The notes under the pieces: generated by a model
Database searches by the model: none
What the model was told of the DNA's origin: nothing
The model's input: the letters and a program-made list of their open reading frames with translations, nothing else
Origin: Periplaneta americana
Lineage: Eukaryota; Arthropoda; Insecta; Blattodea; Blattidae
Assembly: GCF_040183065.1 (NCBI RefSeq)
Contig: NC_091127.1
Coordinates: 23,047,891-23,111,890 of the forward strand
Length of the DNA: 64,000 nt
Reading direction: 5' to 3'
Part shown: piece after piece, positions 23,368 through 33,350 of the stretch
Numbering within the stretch: the stretch's first letter is position 1
How the letters are laid out: each line of letters starts with the position of its first letter
Program-made: the position numbers and the translations under genes

Positions 23368-23428
23368 ATAAAATGTACACTGTCACACGTTAAAAGTGTT
23401 AAAATTGTTTAAAAAGGTATTTACCTTC

Positions 23429-23473
23429 GACAGACGGCCCGTTTCGACGCTATTTGTCATCGTCTTCAGTGTC
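23429..23473 (-). ncRNA. Hammerhead-ribozyme-like motif, left arm of palindrome
   Basis: This is the inverted counterpart of the right-arm motif, reading on the minus strand as GACA, CTGAAGA, C, GATG-loop-CGTC, GAA, ACGG-G-CCGT, C, TGTC. It differs from the right arm by one base, which turns a C-G pair of stem II into U-G. The motif lies on opposite strands in the two arms. If one strand of the whole palindrome were transcribed, the arms would base-pair and probably mask it. Confidence 0.42.
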
Positions 23474-23490
23474 TCTTGAACCACTCAAGA

Positions 23491-23535
23491 GACACTGAAG
23501 ACGACGACAAATAGCGTCGAAACGGGCCGTCTGTC
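23491..23535 (+). ncRNA. Hammerhead-ribozyme-like motif, right arm of palindrome
   Basis: The order of parts is: stem I strand GACA; core CTGAAGA (23495-23501); stem II GACG / CGTC with loop ACAAATAG and one unpaired C at 23502; core GAA (23519-23521); a short stem III ACGG-G-CCGT; cleavage triplet GTC ending at 23531; stem I partner TGTC. The core bases required of a hammerhead (CUGANGA, GAA, and A opposite U before H17) are present. Weak points are the extra C at the base of stem II, which could instead pair with G12, and the one-base loop of stem III. Penelope-like retroelements and retrozymes are known to carry minimal hammerheads with short stem III. Activity is not shown. Confidence 0.45.
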
Positions 23536-23596
23536 GAAGGTAAATACCTTTTTAAACAATTTTAACACTTTTAACGTGTGACAGTGTACATTTTAT

Positions 23597-23904
23597 GTTT
23601 TTAACAAAGTGTTAACGAGAACTTTAATCAATGGATTTATTTATATATTTAAACAAATGGAAAGCACTGTGACAACAGTCATTAGACCATGGCCTCTAGC
23701 TTCCCACTATCTCTGGATTACAGCCGACATCAGTATAATACATGTATCGGGACCAGTACCCACGTAGGAGACATCCGGCCTATACCGTCTTTCCACAACT
23801 GTTCCAAAGGTTAAGGGAAGGAGGGTACGTGGTGGGAAATTACAAATCCATTTCCACACAACTAATTTTGCTTATAACTTTCGACTCAGTCATTTCCGGA
23901 CCAT
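23597..23904. other. Unassigned region
   Basis: About 300 bases after the palindrome; nothing recognised beyond possible outer parts of repeat R1. Confidence 0.35.
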
Positions 23905-24115
23905 AAGGCATCACTCATAAGGCAACTAAACCAGGAGATAATAGGTTAGCCAGTTCCTTTTCCCATCCATTACATACATCGCTGACTAGTAACATATTAC
24001 ACTAATCAGACTTGAGATGAATACAAACAATTGTTCTTCCTCTGACACATATCGTCAAGTGAGATGTACTGCCTGATAATAGATGTATTATATCAGTCAG
24101 AAGCTCAATCAGAGG
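23905..24115 (-). repeat. Dispersed repeat R1, copy 2
   Basis: In reverse orientation it shares GGCAACTAAACCAGGAGATA, CATCGCTGACTAG, ACAATTGTTCTTCCTCTGAC and GAGATGTACTGCCTGATAAT with copies at 4188-4450 and 35746-36006. It may extend further left, but the boundaries are unclear. Confidence 0.7.
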
Positions 24116-24955
24116 TAATGATATAAACTAAAGTACATACCATTTTGGATAAGAATGAATATAACAAGAAATAAACAGAGGAAGTGGATAGAAAGACAAG
24201 GAAAGAAGTAACGAAATTTCAGAAAAAAATATTACGAAACAAATACAAAAAAGCGAAGATGACCAGCTAGGCTAGCAATGTGGCCTACTTCATTAATTGT
24301 ACATAATGAGAATAGTTACACGTGTGATGACTATACAGATACTCTTGAAATTAAAACAGAATAAAATTTAGTTAAGTGTAGAAGTTCAACTACAACTTCT
24401 CTGTTCCTGTATCAACGTACATTATTTTCAAACACTGTTTGCACCTAAACATATTCACTACAAAGCTTTGAAAGTGATATTTTTGCAAGCATTTCTCTTC
24501 TGTTAAGAACTGAAATCCTAAGAGAATTTAACACAGTGTTATTGACAGATGTTAGCAGGTAATGTTACACAAAAGACGCTTGAAATCTGTGCGAGGGCCT
24601 CGGGTATGAAGAGGGAGAAATTGAGAGAGATTTGTTAATTCACTGGCAGGCGTCAATAAGAGAGCAGTATTAAAGAAAGTATAAATGCAAGGCGGTATTG
24701 ACAAGTACTTAGCCTAATATGAAACAAATATTCTATCTGAAAACAAATTTTTATCAATTCAACATAATCATCTTTTAACTCTATACGTTCCTAGCACAAG
24801 AGCATTTCTAAGCCTTAAAGAAATTAATTTATACATATTATTCACGTTTATAATCTATCTTTGATACAATTTTATATTGTTTCTCGATAAATAATTTCAC
24901 TCCAATTGAGCACCATCAGGAACTACTTGCAGTCTACACTTAAACATTATTGTAC
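24116..24955. other. Unassigned region, about 0.84 kb
   Basis: AT-rich sequence without a recognised gene, repeat copy or TIR pair. Confidence 0.4.
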
Positions 24956-24963
24956 ATGATATT

Positions 24964-25209
24964 TTTATTTTAGTAGGTTATTTTACGAGGCTTTATCAAC
25001 TTCTTCTATTTAGCGTCTGAATGAGATGAAGGTGATAATGCCGGTAAAATGAGTCCGAGGTCCAACACCGAAAGTTACCCAGCATTTGCTCATATTGGGT
25101 TGAGGGAAAACCCCGGAAAAAACCTCAACCAGGTAACTTGCCCCGACCGGGAATCGAACCCGGGCCACCTGGTTTCGCGGCAAGACGCGCTAACCGTTAA
25201 TCCACAGGT
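24964..25209 (-). mobile_element. tRNA-derived SINE family 1, copy 2
   Basis: The minus strand carries box B GGTTCGATTCCCGG, the family core and the GCGTCGTAAAA-type tail (here AAGCCTCGTAAAATAACC). ATGATATT at 24956-24963 and 25210-25217 gives the duplication. The first bases of the tRNA head are missing. Confidence 0.88.
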
Positions 25210-25237
25210 ATGATATTGGCATGGAATTTGAATTATA

Positions 25238-25505
25238 CAGTAAAACATGGAAAATTTTGCAACAATGTTTTACACTGTTCCGTCGATTTAGTAGAATGCG
25301 TTTGAGTCTAAAGAAAGCAGTACACAAGACGACGCGTGCTCTGTTTTTGTGAACGAGAATTCAAGCCTCCGCATACCGGTAAGGCATCATGTCACAAAAA
25401 CTTTCAAGTCTGAGTATTTCTGACAAAGTAAATATTATTCAACGCCTTGAAAACAGCACAGATGTACAGGATATTGCTGGAGAGAATAAGGTAATATTTA
25501 TTTCA
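25238..25505 (+). mobile_element. pogo/Tigger-type fragment with TIR and transposase N-terminus
   Basis: The left end CAGTAAAACATGG (25238) follows TA at 25236-25237. The 5' region TTTAGTAGAATGCGTTTGAG and CCGCATACCGGTAAGGCATC is shared with the inverted fragment at 12831-13203. The frame 25389-25490 reads MSQKLSSLSISDKVNIIQRL, then ENSTDVQDIAGENK, like the helix-turn-helix start of pogo/CENP-B-type transposases. It stops shortly after a possible splice donor AAG|GTAATATT. No catalytic domain is found downstream. A smaller scrap of the TIR region is at 27410-27460. Confidence 0.65.
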
Positions 25506-25759
25506 ATTTTTTGTCTATTTATTTAATCCTTTATCTATCGATTTATTTCTTTATTTCCTCATTCATTAATTCGCTCTTTCATTCATTCGTTCATTCCTGT
25601 GTTTATTCATTCGCTTCTTCATTCATTCATTCATTCATCTTTCTTTTCTTTCTTCATAACTTCACTCGCGAGTACTGACTCATTCCTTCCTTCACTCACG
25701 CATTCCTTCCTTTCTTTTTTTACTTATTTATTTTTATTGGTTTATTTATTTAGCGTATA
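25506..25759. repeat. Degenerate (ATTC)n/(TTTA)n array
   Basis: Four-base periodic sequence (CATTCATTCATTC, CTTTCTTTC, TTATTTATTTA) fills this interval. The frame 25599-25865 is an artefact of the repeat plus the following MITE. Confidence 0.8.
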
Positions 25760-25761
25760 TA

Positions 25762-25976
25762 CACTACCGACCAAAAGTTTTCGATCAGCTATGAAAACAA
25801 CTAGGCTATATACTTTATTTCAATGTACAAACACATCGGAAAAACTAAATAGACCAACAAAATAAATATTTTCTCTCTCCAGCATTATGATATGATAGAA
25901 TATTCAAAACGAAATCCATGTTTTAACCACAAATCCATAGTTCTGATAGGTGACCAAAAACTTTTGACCGATAGTG
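25762..25976. mobile_element. Tc1-type MITE (215 bp)
   Basis: The ends CACTACCGACCAAAAGTTTT and, on the other strand, CACTATCGGTCAAAAGTTTT form 20-bp TIRs with two mismatches. TA flanks at 25760-25761 and 25977-25978. The CACT...GGTCAAAAGTTT end is characteristic of insect Tc1-like elements. No coding sequence. Confidence 0.85.
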
Positions 25977-26079
25977 TACATTAATTAATTAATTCATTTA
26001 TTGATATATTTATTCATTCGCATATTATTGTATTAACTTTATATATATACATATATATATATACATACACACACATATA

Positions 26080-27193
26080 CAGGGACATCATTTTATTTTT
26101 ACTAACATTTTTAATATTAACTTGCCTATACCTCTGGATCAACGCCGTTTGCTACCCCCTTCCACGACTGAAGTTTGATGATATTGGCGTAATATACAAA
26201 CAAATCACTTTACTAGATATAGGAGGGAAGAAAAGTAATTAGTTCATCCATTTACGTAAACTAGAAAATATTGCGCTTTTGAGTTTGATCATTTTCATTA
26301 GATTTTTGTTTAATCAAAATACAGTACAGTATTAACAATGAGTGTTTTTACTCACGAACTGAGCTGTCCATGTGGACGTATTCATTATGCAGTGTATATT
26401 ATACTGTCAACAGCAAATTAGCGTACAATATAGAGAATGAAGTTGAATTGAAAAATAATCATAATATGGATATTTAAACACATTTTTTAAAATGGTGGCC
26501 GTTCATTTCGATACAGGCTTCAGTTATTTTGTGCATATTATCGCACTATAGACTATTGTACCTAATCCCAATTACCAGTTTCTTTCTTCGTACTAGTAAC
26601 TCATGTTGAAATAATTCTGTACCTACTCTATAAAAGAGTACCTTACGTACTGTAAATTCAATCTACACTTCTGCCCGATCCGAAAAGATAAAATTACTCA
26701 GACATACTATCTACTATCCGTCCAAGTGGTTTTGTCATAGGGTCGTAGAAAGGAAGGAAATCACGTGGCAGTTAATTCCTTAACGAGGCCCTTTCATTTA
26801 AGCTATTTTAAACAGTTGTATGTGTATAATATTACGTAGACGTCCAATTCCTAACAGAAATTAATGTTTTCAGAAACGAGCTAAGACAGCCCAGCCACTA
26901 GCTGGCGAATAAAAACTGGTGGGGGAAACCGGGATACGATGTAGGCAAATGGACGACAGTAGACTACCTGTGCGAAAATGATTCAATATTGAAAGCTCTT
27001 TCGTCACTGGAAAACGCGAACATATTTTTGGAACGTACTGTTTATTGTGACCGTAAGGCTACTATGACTGTATATGCGGTCTTGGATCTTTGTGGAGGAC
27101 GGTTGAACTTCATTAGTAGAAGGGGTGGGAGTGAAGTACATTCAAAAGCTCAGGTACAATAAAAATTGAAGTAAAAATAAAATTATGTCCCTG
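26080..27193 (+). mobile_element. MITE X copy C
   Basis: This complete 1,114-bp X element begins CAGGGACATCATTTT and ends AATTATGTCCCTG, flanked by TA (26078-26079, 27194-27195). Internal landmarks such as GGTGGCCGTTCATTTCGATA and CACTGGAAAACGCGAACATA match other copies. Same orientation as copies B and D. Confidence 0.92.
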
Positions 27194-27195
27194 TA

Positions 27196-28586
27196 TATAT
27201 TGTAGGAAATAAAATTTGTTTGTATTAACGTTGTATGAGATTCACTTTTTATAATGAATTAACAACTCTTAAATACCTATTCCCATATAAATTATTTTTA
27301 CTGTCTATAATATTCCTTGCCTTCCTTGTTCTATCTCTAACAAGAGAGGATGCTTGTCGATTGCAGGGGACTGGTTCCGCGTGTTACATCCAAGAACGTG
27401 AACATTGATTGACTTTTTACTAAATCGACGGAGCAGTGTACTGTATAATTCAAATTTCAGGTTAGAAATGAAGCCACCACGCATGTCTTGGGTACAGCAA
27501 AGATTACCTCGCTACCTAAACAGACTGTATGTTATGGACGAAACGAACACACGTGCTTCTTCCTCAATCCTTCAACTACAACTGACGTAATTTTCATTGG
27601 TGTTGCATCATCTACTTCACAGTTCTACCAACCTGTGCATTATTTATGAAAAGATCATCGTATTTCTTCCCTCACTCTTTCTAGCAAAGTTTCATTTTTT
27701 AAGAAGTAGCAAAGGATAAATATGAATGAAGAAGGAAAGAAAAATACGAGAAAAAAATTAAAAGTGTGGAAGAAAGAATAGAAAGGAAGGGAGGAAAAGA
27801 AACGAAGAAAAGCGGTAGAACAGAAGATAAAATTAAAATAACATAATTAAAAAACAGAAATAAAAAGTAAGAAAAGAGAGTATGGAAGACAGAAAAGAAA
27901 GCAAACAACGAAAAAGAACGAACAGAAAGAAAGAATATAGCAATAAACAGAGAGAGTTAATTATAGAGTGAATTAATTATATCAATTAACAGTGAAACAA
28001 AAGAAGAGAAATAGAGAGAGAAATGAATACTTTGAAACCAAAATGTCAATGCCTACAGCTCCCAGTCTGTTTGCCCAGTAGACATATAGGTTTCGTTCAT
28101 GGAAACCGACTCTCAGTAGCAAACTCTTTTTCAATATTTATTCCGACGACATAGTATGCTACCAACAAATGCAACTCACGGAGTTGGGTTTTTAATGATG
28201 ATGTTAATTAGAGTGAAGCGTAGGTAATGATTAACCACAGTGAGTATTAATACCTGCATAGAGTCATATTGGTAGTCTGGCAGGTGCCTTGGGGACGGAA
28301 AGGTAGACGATTCGATTTCTAGTTTTATATGTTGAATGTACGTTTTTGGGCTATAAAAGATATGACTCGGTGCTACTGCAATGCTCTAAATTTTTCTCAT
28401 TTCCGTTCTCTTTCATGTTATGCATTTCTATAGCACAAATATCAATTCCTGAATATAGAGCAGAATTTAATAGTCAATTAACATTCCTTTACTTGTTTTC
28501 TTTATTTCTACAAACAACAAATTCTGAAAAAGGTGTACATATCCACATATAGACACTCACTGTCTCTCTCTTTCTAGTACACACAC

Positions 28587-28625
<39 letters not shown>

Positions 28626-28649
28626 TGAATTGGAATAATCTGATGGGGA
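27196..28649. other. Unassigned region with Tigger scrap, purine tract and (CA)n
   Basis: At 27410-27460 a short inverted match to the Tigger 5' region occurs (ACTAAATCGACGGAGCAGTG, TACTGTATAATTCAAATT). From about 27710 to 28030 the plus strand is strongly purine-rich (GAAA/GGAA runs), which could form triplex DNA; the matching minus-strand Phe/Ser/Leu frame is spurious. A (CA)n tract lies at 28575-28622. Nothing else recognised. Confidence 0.5.
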
Positions 28650-29712
28650 TCCTAAAGAGAATTTGAAAGAGAGTTTGCTGTTCAGTAACCTTTATATGAA
28701 ACGAGACGAAGTCAGGATAGGCTAAGAAATGTCAGAAGGAAGTAAAATAGAGAGAGGAGTAGGTTAAGGATGCCCTTTATCACCTACCCTGTTCAACATC
28801 TACTTGAAGGATTTATTGAAGAACTGTTTTCAGAACATGGAAGGAGAGATAGTAGGGGGAAGAAGAATGAAGTGCATAAGATTTGCTGATGGTATGGCGT
28901 TGTTAGCAGAAGAGATGACACTAAGGAGTCCACACCTGTACAGTAACGGTTAGCGCGTCTGGCCGCGAAACCAGGTGGTCCGGGTTCGATTCCCGGTCGG
29001 GACAAGTTACCTGGTTGAGGTTTTTCCGGGGTTTTCCCTCAACCCAATATGAGCAAATGTGGGTAACTTTCGGTGTTGAACTCCGGACTCATTTCACCGG
29101 CATTATCACCTTCATCTCATTCAGACGCTAAATAATCTAAGATGTTGATAAAGCGACGTAAAATAACCTACTGAAAAAAAAGACACTAAGGGATACGCTG
29201 CTGAAGCTAAATGACAGCTGTGAGCAGTAAGGAATGAAGATAAATGCCAAGACGAAGATCATGATCATAGGAAGAAAAGTAAAGAAGAAAGGTAAATTTG
29301 CGAATTCGAAATGAGGCAGTAGAACAAATGGACAGTTTCAAATACTTGGGGTGTACTATAAGCAGTAACATGAGGTGCTGCCAAGAAGTCAAAAGGAAGA
29401 AAGCAATGGAAAATTAAGCTTTTAATAGAAAAAGGAACATCATCTGCGGATATCTGTAGAAAGAACTAAGAAAGAAACTAGTGAAGTGCTTTGTGTGGCG
29501 TGTAGAATTATATGAGGCAGAAACATGGCATTACGACGAAGCGAAGGGAAGCATTTGAAATGTGGGTATGGAGAAGAATGGAGCGTGTGAAATGGACAGA
29601 CAGAATAAGAAACGAAGCTGTGTTGGAAAGAGTGGGTGAAGAAAGAATGATGCTGAAAGTGATCAGAAAAAGAAAAAAGAATTGGCTGGGTCACTGGTTG
29701 AGAAGAATCAAT
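28650..29712 (+). mobile_element. LINE-F RT fragment, split by a SINE
   Basis: A reverse transcriptase frame can be followed from GCPLSPTLFNIYLKDLLKN (about 28768) to IRFADGMALLAEEMTLR (to 28926). After the SINE it continues as DTLLKLNDSCEQ, a stop, GMKINAKTKIMIIGRK. In other frames come DSFKYLGCTISSNM, FEMWVWRRMERVKW and KNWLGHWLRR. An in-frame TAA (28765-28767) replaces the expected Gln of the RQGCPLSP motif. The catalytic F/YADD reads FADG (GAT GGT at 28888-28893), losing one metal-binding Asp. The fragment is truncated at both ends. Clade uncertain; the C-terminal motifs are of the type seen in RTE/CR1-like insect LINEs. Confidence 0.85.
28927..29181 (+). mobile_element. tRNA-derived SINE family 1, copy 3, inside LINE-F
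   Basis: The plus strand shows the head with a box A-like TAACGGTTAGCG (28944-28955) and box B GGTTCGATTCC (28983-28993). The core TTTTTCCGGGGTTTTCCC and tail GATAAAGCGACGTAAAATAA follow, with an A-run to 29181. GACACTAAGG at 28917-28926 and 29182-29191 is the target duplication. The insertion is between codons of the LINE-F RT just after its catalytic motif. Confidence 0.93.
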
Positions 29713-29912
29713 TACAGTAGTTGTCAGCTTTCACGCTCAGACTCTGGCAAAGATAAGATACTCGCTCTCAACGTTCCCATTACTTATTTCACACGCCAGA
29801 AACGGTGGCTTTGGTTATAAGTGCGTCGTCCACTTAAAACTCCAGTAATGTTAATCTTGTAGCCTACTGAGAGAAAGTATAGTCCCTAATCATCAGCATC
29901 ATTATTCTTATA

Positions 29913-29962
<50 letters not shown>

Positions 29963-30719
29963 CATTATTGTCTCATACAGACAACGAGGAAACAAGAATT
30001 TTAGACATTAAAACCACGTAATCAGAAACAACAAACACATATAAATCCGCTCTGACACAAAGCATAAACGCACGTCAAGCAAATCTTGACTAGCACGATT
30101 TTTTGTTTAAAATGTCGACAACGCCAAAGTGGCGGTCCGTGAAACAAATGCCATGCGAAAATGTCACTGCGTCCATGTAGATACGGTCCATGCTCTCTGG
30201 ATATGACAGGTAAACATTTAAGAGTGACACACGGACTGACGTGGCAGCGGCTCAACTCCTTTCAGAGTCCATCACACCCGTCCTTGCCGCTCCAGTGCCG
30301 TTACATTATTAATTTCAACCCTATGCTAGATTCTAATTTCTTGTTTACTACAGATATAGCGACGTCACAATTTCTGGATGCATGATATCACGTATTTTTT
30401 TTAACAAATTCGCCAATAGAATGAGGGGATGTGTATTCCATAACGAGTATATGTGTTTAGAATAAAGTAAAATATAGAATTCTTAAGAATTTCTAAAGAG
30501 ACATGACATTAATTTTCCTTAACACAAAAATTGTTGTAGACAATGTTTAACATAGGTCTTATCAATGTGATTTTTCCATGCAAGTTTCTGATCTAAATAA
30601 AATCCTAAAATATTGGATAAAGCTTTGCATCATCCTGCCTTCTGCAGCAGACAAATATATACGATCGAAGAATTTGATCGTCACCAAACTAATCAGGAAA
30701 CGAGTGTTTCAATGGTTAA
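29713..30719. other. Unassigned region with an (ATT)n tract
   Basis: An (ATT)n run is at about 29915-29962. Other frames (29512-29820 on the LINE, 30022-30255, 30161-30385) have no recognisable domain. Nothing else seen. Confidence 0.4.
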
Positions 30720-31091
30720 GGCCCATTCACAATGAAAATTAAACATAACCGTAACATAAATACAGAAGTTTGAGCCAAGGTACCAAATGGGATCATTCAC
30801 AATGATTCATATAAGCATTGACATAAACATTACCGTAAGACGTTAACATGGAAGTTTGCAAACTCCAAACTTTCATGCTTATGCTTACGTGATTTGCAAA
30901 CAGAACACAATCGTGGAGCGCTGAAGTATACGACAGAATATGAGGAAATGGCTTCGTTGTTATGTTTCCATGGTTACGAAGTATTTTTCTGTTATGTTTA
31001 TGTTCCCATCGTGAATGATCTTGATTTTACCGTAACGTTTATATTCTTAAGTTAACGCTTACGTTATGTTTAATTTTCATTGTGAATGAAC
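30720..31091. mobile_element. TIR element with CATTCACAATGAAAATTAAA ends
   Basis: GCCCATTCACAATGAAAATT (from 30720) and the inverted AATTTTCATTGTGAATGAAC (to about 31091) are TIRs that extend through AAACATAAC. Further inverted words (TTACCGTAA, GTTAACATGG) lie inside. The target duplication is not clear. It encodes nothing and is probably a MITE. Confidence 0.65.
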
Positions 31092-31171
31092 TACTGCTCC
31101 CGGGCTTGGGTCAACCAATGAGAGTCGCATTATCGTACAGTGGCAGGGAAAACAGTTAACTACTCCATTAA

Positions 31172-31894
31172 GGGGTTAGGTACAGCTTACAGCAGTAAAA
31201 TTTTTGGAAATATTCAACATTTTTTCCTCCATTACTGTAGCTTGTACATTAATTAAAATTGGTATGTGTAAAACACTGTCCGTCTGCTATACGGAAAAAA
31301 AAAAAAATTTACAATTAAAAAAAATGTATTACTTTTTTTCTTTTTTCAAAATTCATAATGGTAGTAGTTCACTGTGTAGTGATGAAGCGTTTCCCTCATA
31401 ACTCATAAACTTGTTAACTTTTTCATGTTCCCTCTCTTTTATTTCATTGCTGAAACTCATGTTCACAATATCACATTCTTTCAACTACATTCCTTAATAA
31501 ATACTATTTTTATTTTATCTTAGAAAAAATACTGACATTTGACCATTTTTTAAAGAATTTATTTTTTATCAGACAATCTATCAAAGGTAGAAAAGTGATC
31601 TTGCATCATATTGTAGATATGACATGCATAAATACATACAAAAAATTTCATCACGGAATGTTGGATAGTTTCTGAGTTATGTGGAAAACGCTTCATCAGT
31701 GCACAGTGAATTGAATTTTGAAAAAAAAAAAAATGTAAATTACTTTTTTAAATCGTAAAAATATTATGTTTTTCATATAGCAGAAGGACAGTGTTTTACA
31801 CATACTAATTTTCATGATTTTACAAGATACAGTAATGGAGGAAAAAATGTTGAATATTTCCAAAATTTTACTGCTGTAAGCTGTACCTAACCCC
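31172..31894. mobile_element. TTAA-flanked MITE, copy 2
   Basis: GGGGTTAGGTACAGCTTACA on the left and the complementary GCTGTACCTAACCCC on the right bound a 723-bp element. Perfect TTAA at 31168-31171 and 31895-31898 fits a piggyBac-type duplication. The arms match copy 1 (4520-5245). No transposase. The adjacent hAT MITE inserted right at its right flank. Confidence 0.87.
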
Positions 31895-31899
31895 TTAAT

Positions 31900-32094
31900 C
31901 AGTGGCGTATACTGGTTAAAGGGTTTGGGCTACCGCTGACCCTATTATTACACAAAATATATCTAACAATTACTTTAATTTTAATTATTATGGTAAAACT
32001 AATAATACAAAATTATTACATTATGTTATATTATAAACTTTTTCTTTTGTAATTTCCTTGGGCTACCGCCGGTAGCCCGCAAAATACGCCCCTG
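31900..32094. mobile_element. hAT-type MITE (195 bp) with perfect 8-bp duplication
   Basis: The ends are CAGTGGCGTATACTG and, on the other strand, CAGGGGCGTATTTTG, followed by GGGCTACCG repeats in inverted orientation. CCCTTAAT occurs at 31892-31899 and 32095-32102, an 8-bp target duplication typical of hAT. The duplicated octamer includes the TTAA of the neighbouring MITE, so this insertion is later. No coding sequence. Confidence 0.9.
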
Positions 32095-32102
32095 CCCTTA
32101 AT

Positions 32103-32854
32103 ACCCTCTATAAAAGAGTCAATTCATTCAGAATTGAAACATATTCTAAAATATAAAATATGAGTTAATTTTTAACTGTGAACGTGGCTCAAAATAGCAG
32201 CGTACTCAAATTCTGCGGTAACGATTTATCTCCATTATGACTCTCTTAAATAAGAACGTGTGACAAATTAAATATTATGGGTAGTATGTCTCCTGAAAAG
32301 ACTGCGTTATAGAAATTAATTATTACTTAGATTAACTTTATCCTAGTGAAAGATTTTTTCAAACAAAAGCTTTAATGCTTTAATTAAAGATAACTAAACG
32401 AATTTCTCTGAAAAATTAGCGTAGGCTTAATGCTTTCCGTTACGAAAACAGAACAAAGCAGATTATTTTATGCCAAAAAGAAAACTTTTTTCGTAACAGT
32501 CACAAAAAATACTCTAATCCTTCCTCACCGTAAATTATTTAATTTCATAAATGATTTCGCCAATACTGGCCGCCTACAGAACTATATCCAAATGCCTTTT
32601 TACAGATATTTTCAACCAATTACGCTACTCTATTCCACTTCACTGACGATGTACCCAAGACTATAGCAAGATTGTGCTACAAATATAACCAAAAACTATT
32701 GAAACCATAAATTGTTTAAAGTAAGAAATGAAGTAATTTATCTCTCTTTACTGAATCATAAGAACATGATCAGTTTGTTTCAGAGAATCACTCAAATCTT
32801 TTACAGGAATCTCATTGCTGACTCAATCGAGTAAACGACCGTGCTTCTTATGAG
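32103..32854. other. Unassigned region
   Basis: About 0.75 kb of AT-rich sequence; the frame 32430-32666 shows no recognisable domain. Confidence 0.4.
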
Positions 32855-32866
32855 GACAGAGTGGAT

Positions 32867-33120
32867 TTATTTTAGTAGGTTATTTTACGACGCTTTATCA
32901 ACATCTTAGGTTATTTAGCGTCTGAATGAGATGAAGGTGATAATGCCGGGGAAATGAGTCCGGGGTCCAGCACCGAAAGTTACCCAGCATTTGCTCATAT
33001 TGGGTTGAGGAAAAACCCCGGAAAAAACCTCAACCAGGTAACTTGCCCCGACCAGGAATCGAACCCGGGCCACCTGGTTTCACGGCCAGAAGCGCTGACC
33101 CTTACTCCACAGGTGTGGAC
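32867..33120 (-). mobile_element. tRNA-derived SINE family 1, copy 4
   Basis: This complete copy in reverse orientation has GTCCACACCTGTGGAG at the head, box B GGTTCGATTCC, core and GATAAAGCGTCGTAAAATAA tail. GACAGAGTGGAT at 32855-32866 and 33121-33132 is a perfect 12-bp duplication. It is the best-bounded representative of the family here. Confidence 0.94.
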
Positions 33121-33235
33121 GACAGAGTGGATCTTAGGAACCTTCCCAGAGCTAAGACATGAGAGAAGGGTTATCTATACAGCTGAACATTTGTTGTTAA
33201 ACGAATATTTCAGTTCTCAACATATAAAAAAGGGG

Positions 33236-33350
33236 GAAGTTGCTACCAACCAGATTAAGAATCAGTCCAAGCGAGAATCGAACGCATGCCCGAGCGCAAT
33301 TCCGAATCGTCAGGCAAGCGCCTCAGCCGACTGAGCTACGCCGGTGGCTC
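33236..33350 (-). mobile_element. tRNA-derived SINE family 2, truncated copy
   Basis: Only the tRNA-like head and a short part of the body remain: GCCACCGGCGTAGCTCAGTC, then a box B variant GCGTTCGATTCTCG on the minus strand. The core and tail are missing. No duplication was found. Confidence 0.75.

Larger units (their letters stand above)
23368..23596. repeat. Near-perfect palindrome, 112-bp arms, 5-bp spacer
   Basis: The left arm (23368-23479) and right arm (23485-23596) are complementary without gaps around the spacer ACCAC. The one mismatch I found is at the pair 23459/23505. The arms include AAAATGTACACTGTCACACG, GGTATTTACCTTCGACAGAC and GGCCCGTTTCGACGC. Such low divergence implies recent formation or ongoing gene conversion. 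It would fold into a hairpin as RNA or as single-stranded DNA. Each arm holds a hammerhead-like motif. Confidence 0.95.

Noticed and set aside
28940..29010. SINE heads (here and at 19265, 11340, 16150, 33290) as functional tRNA genes
   Set aside because: They continue into SINE cores and tails with target duplications, and their cloverleafs are imperfect.
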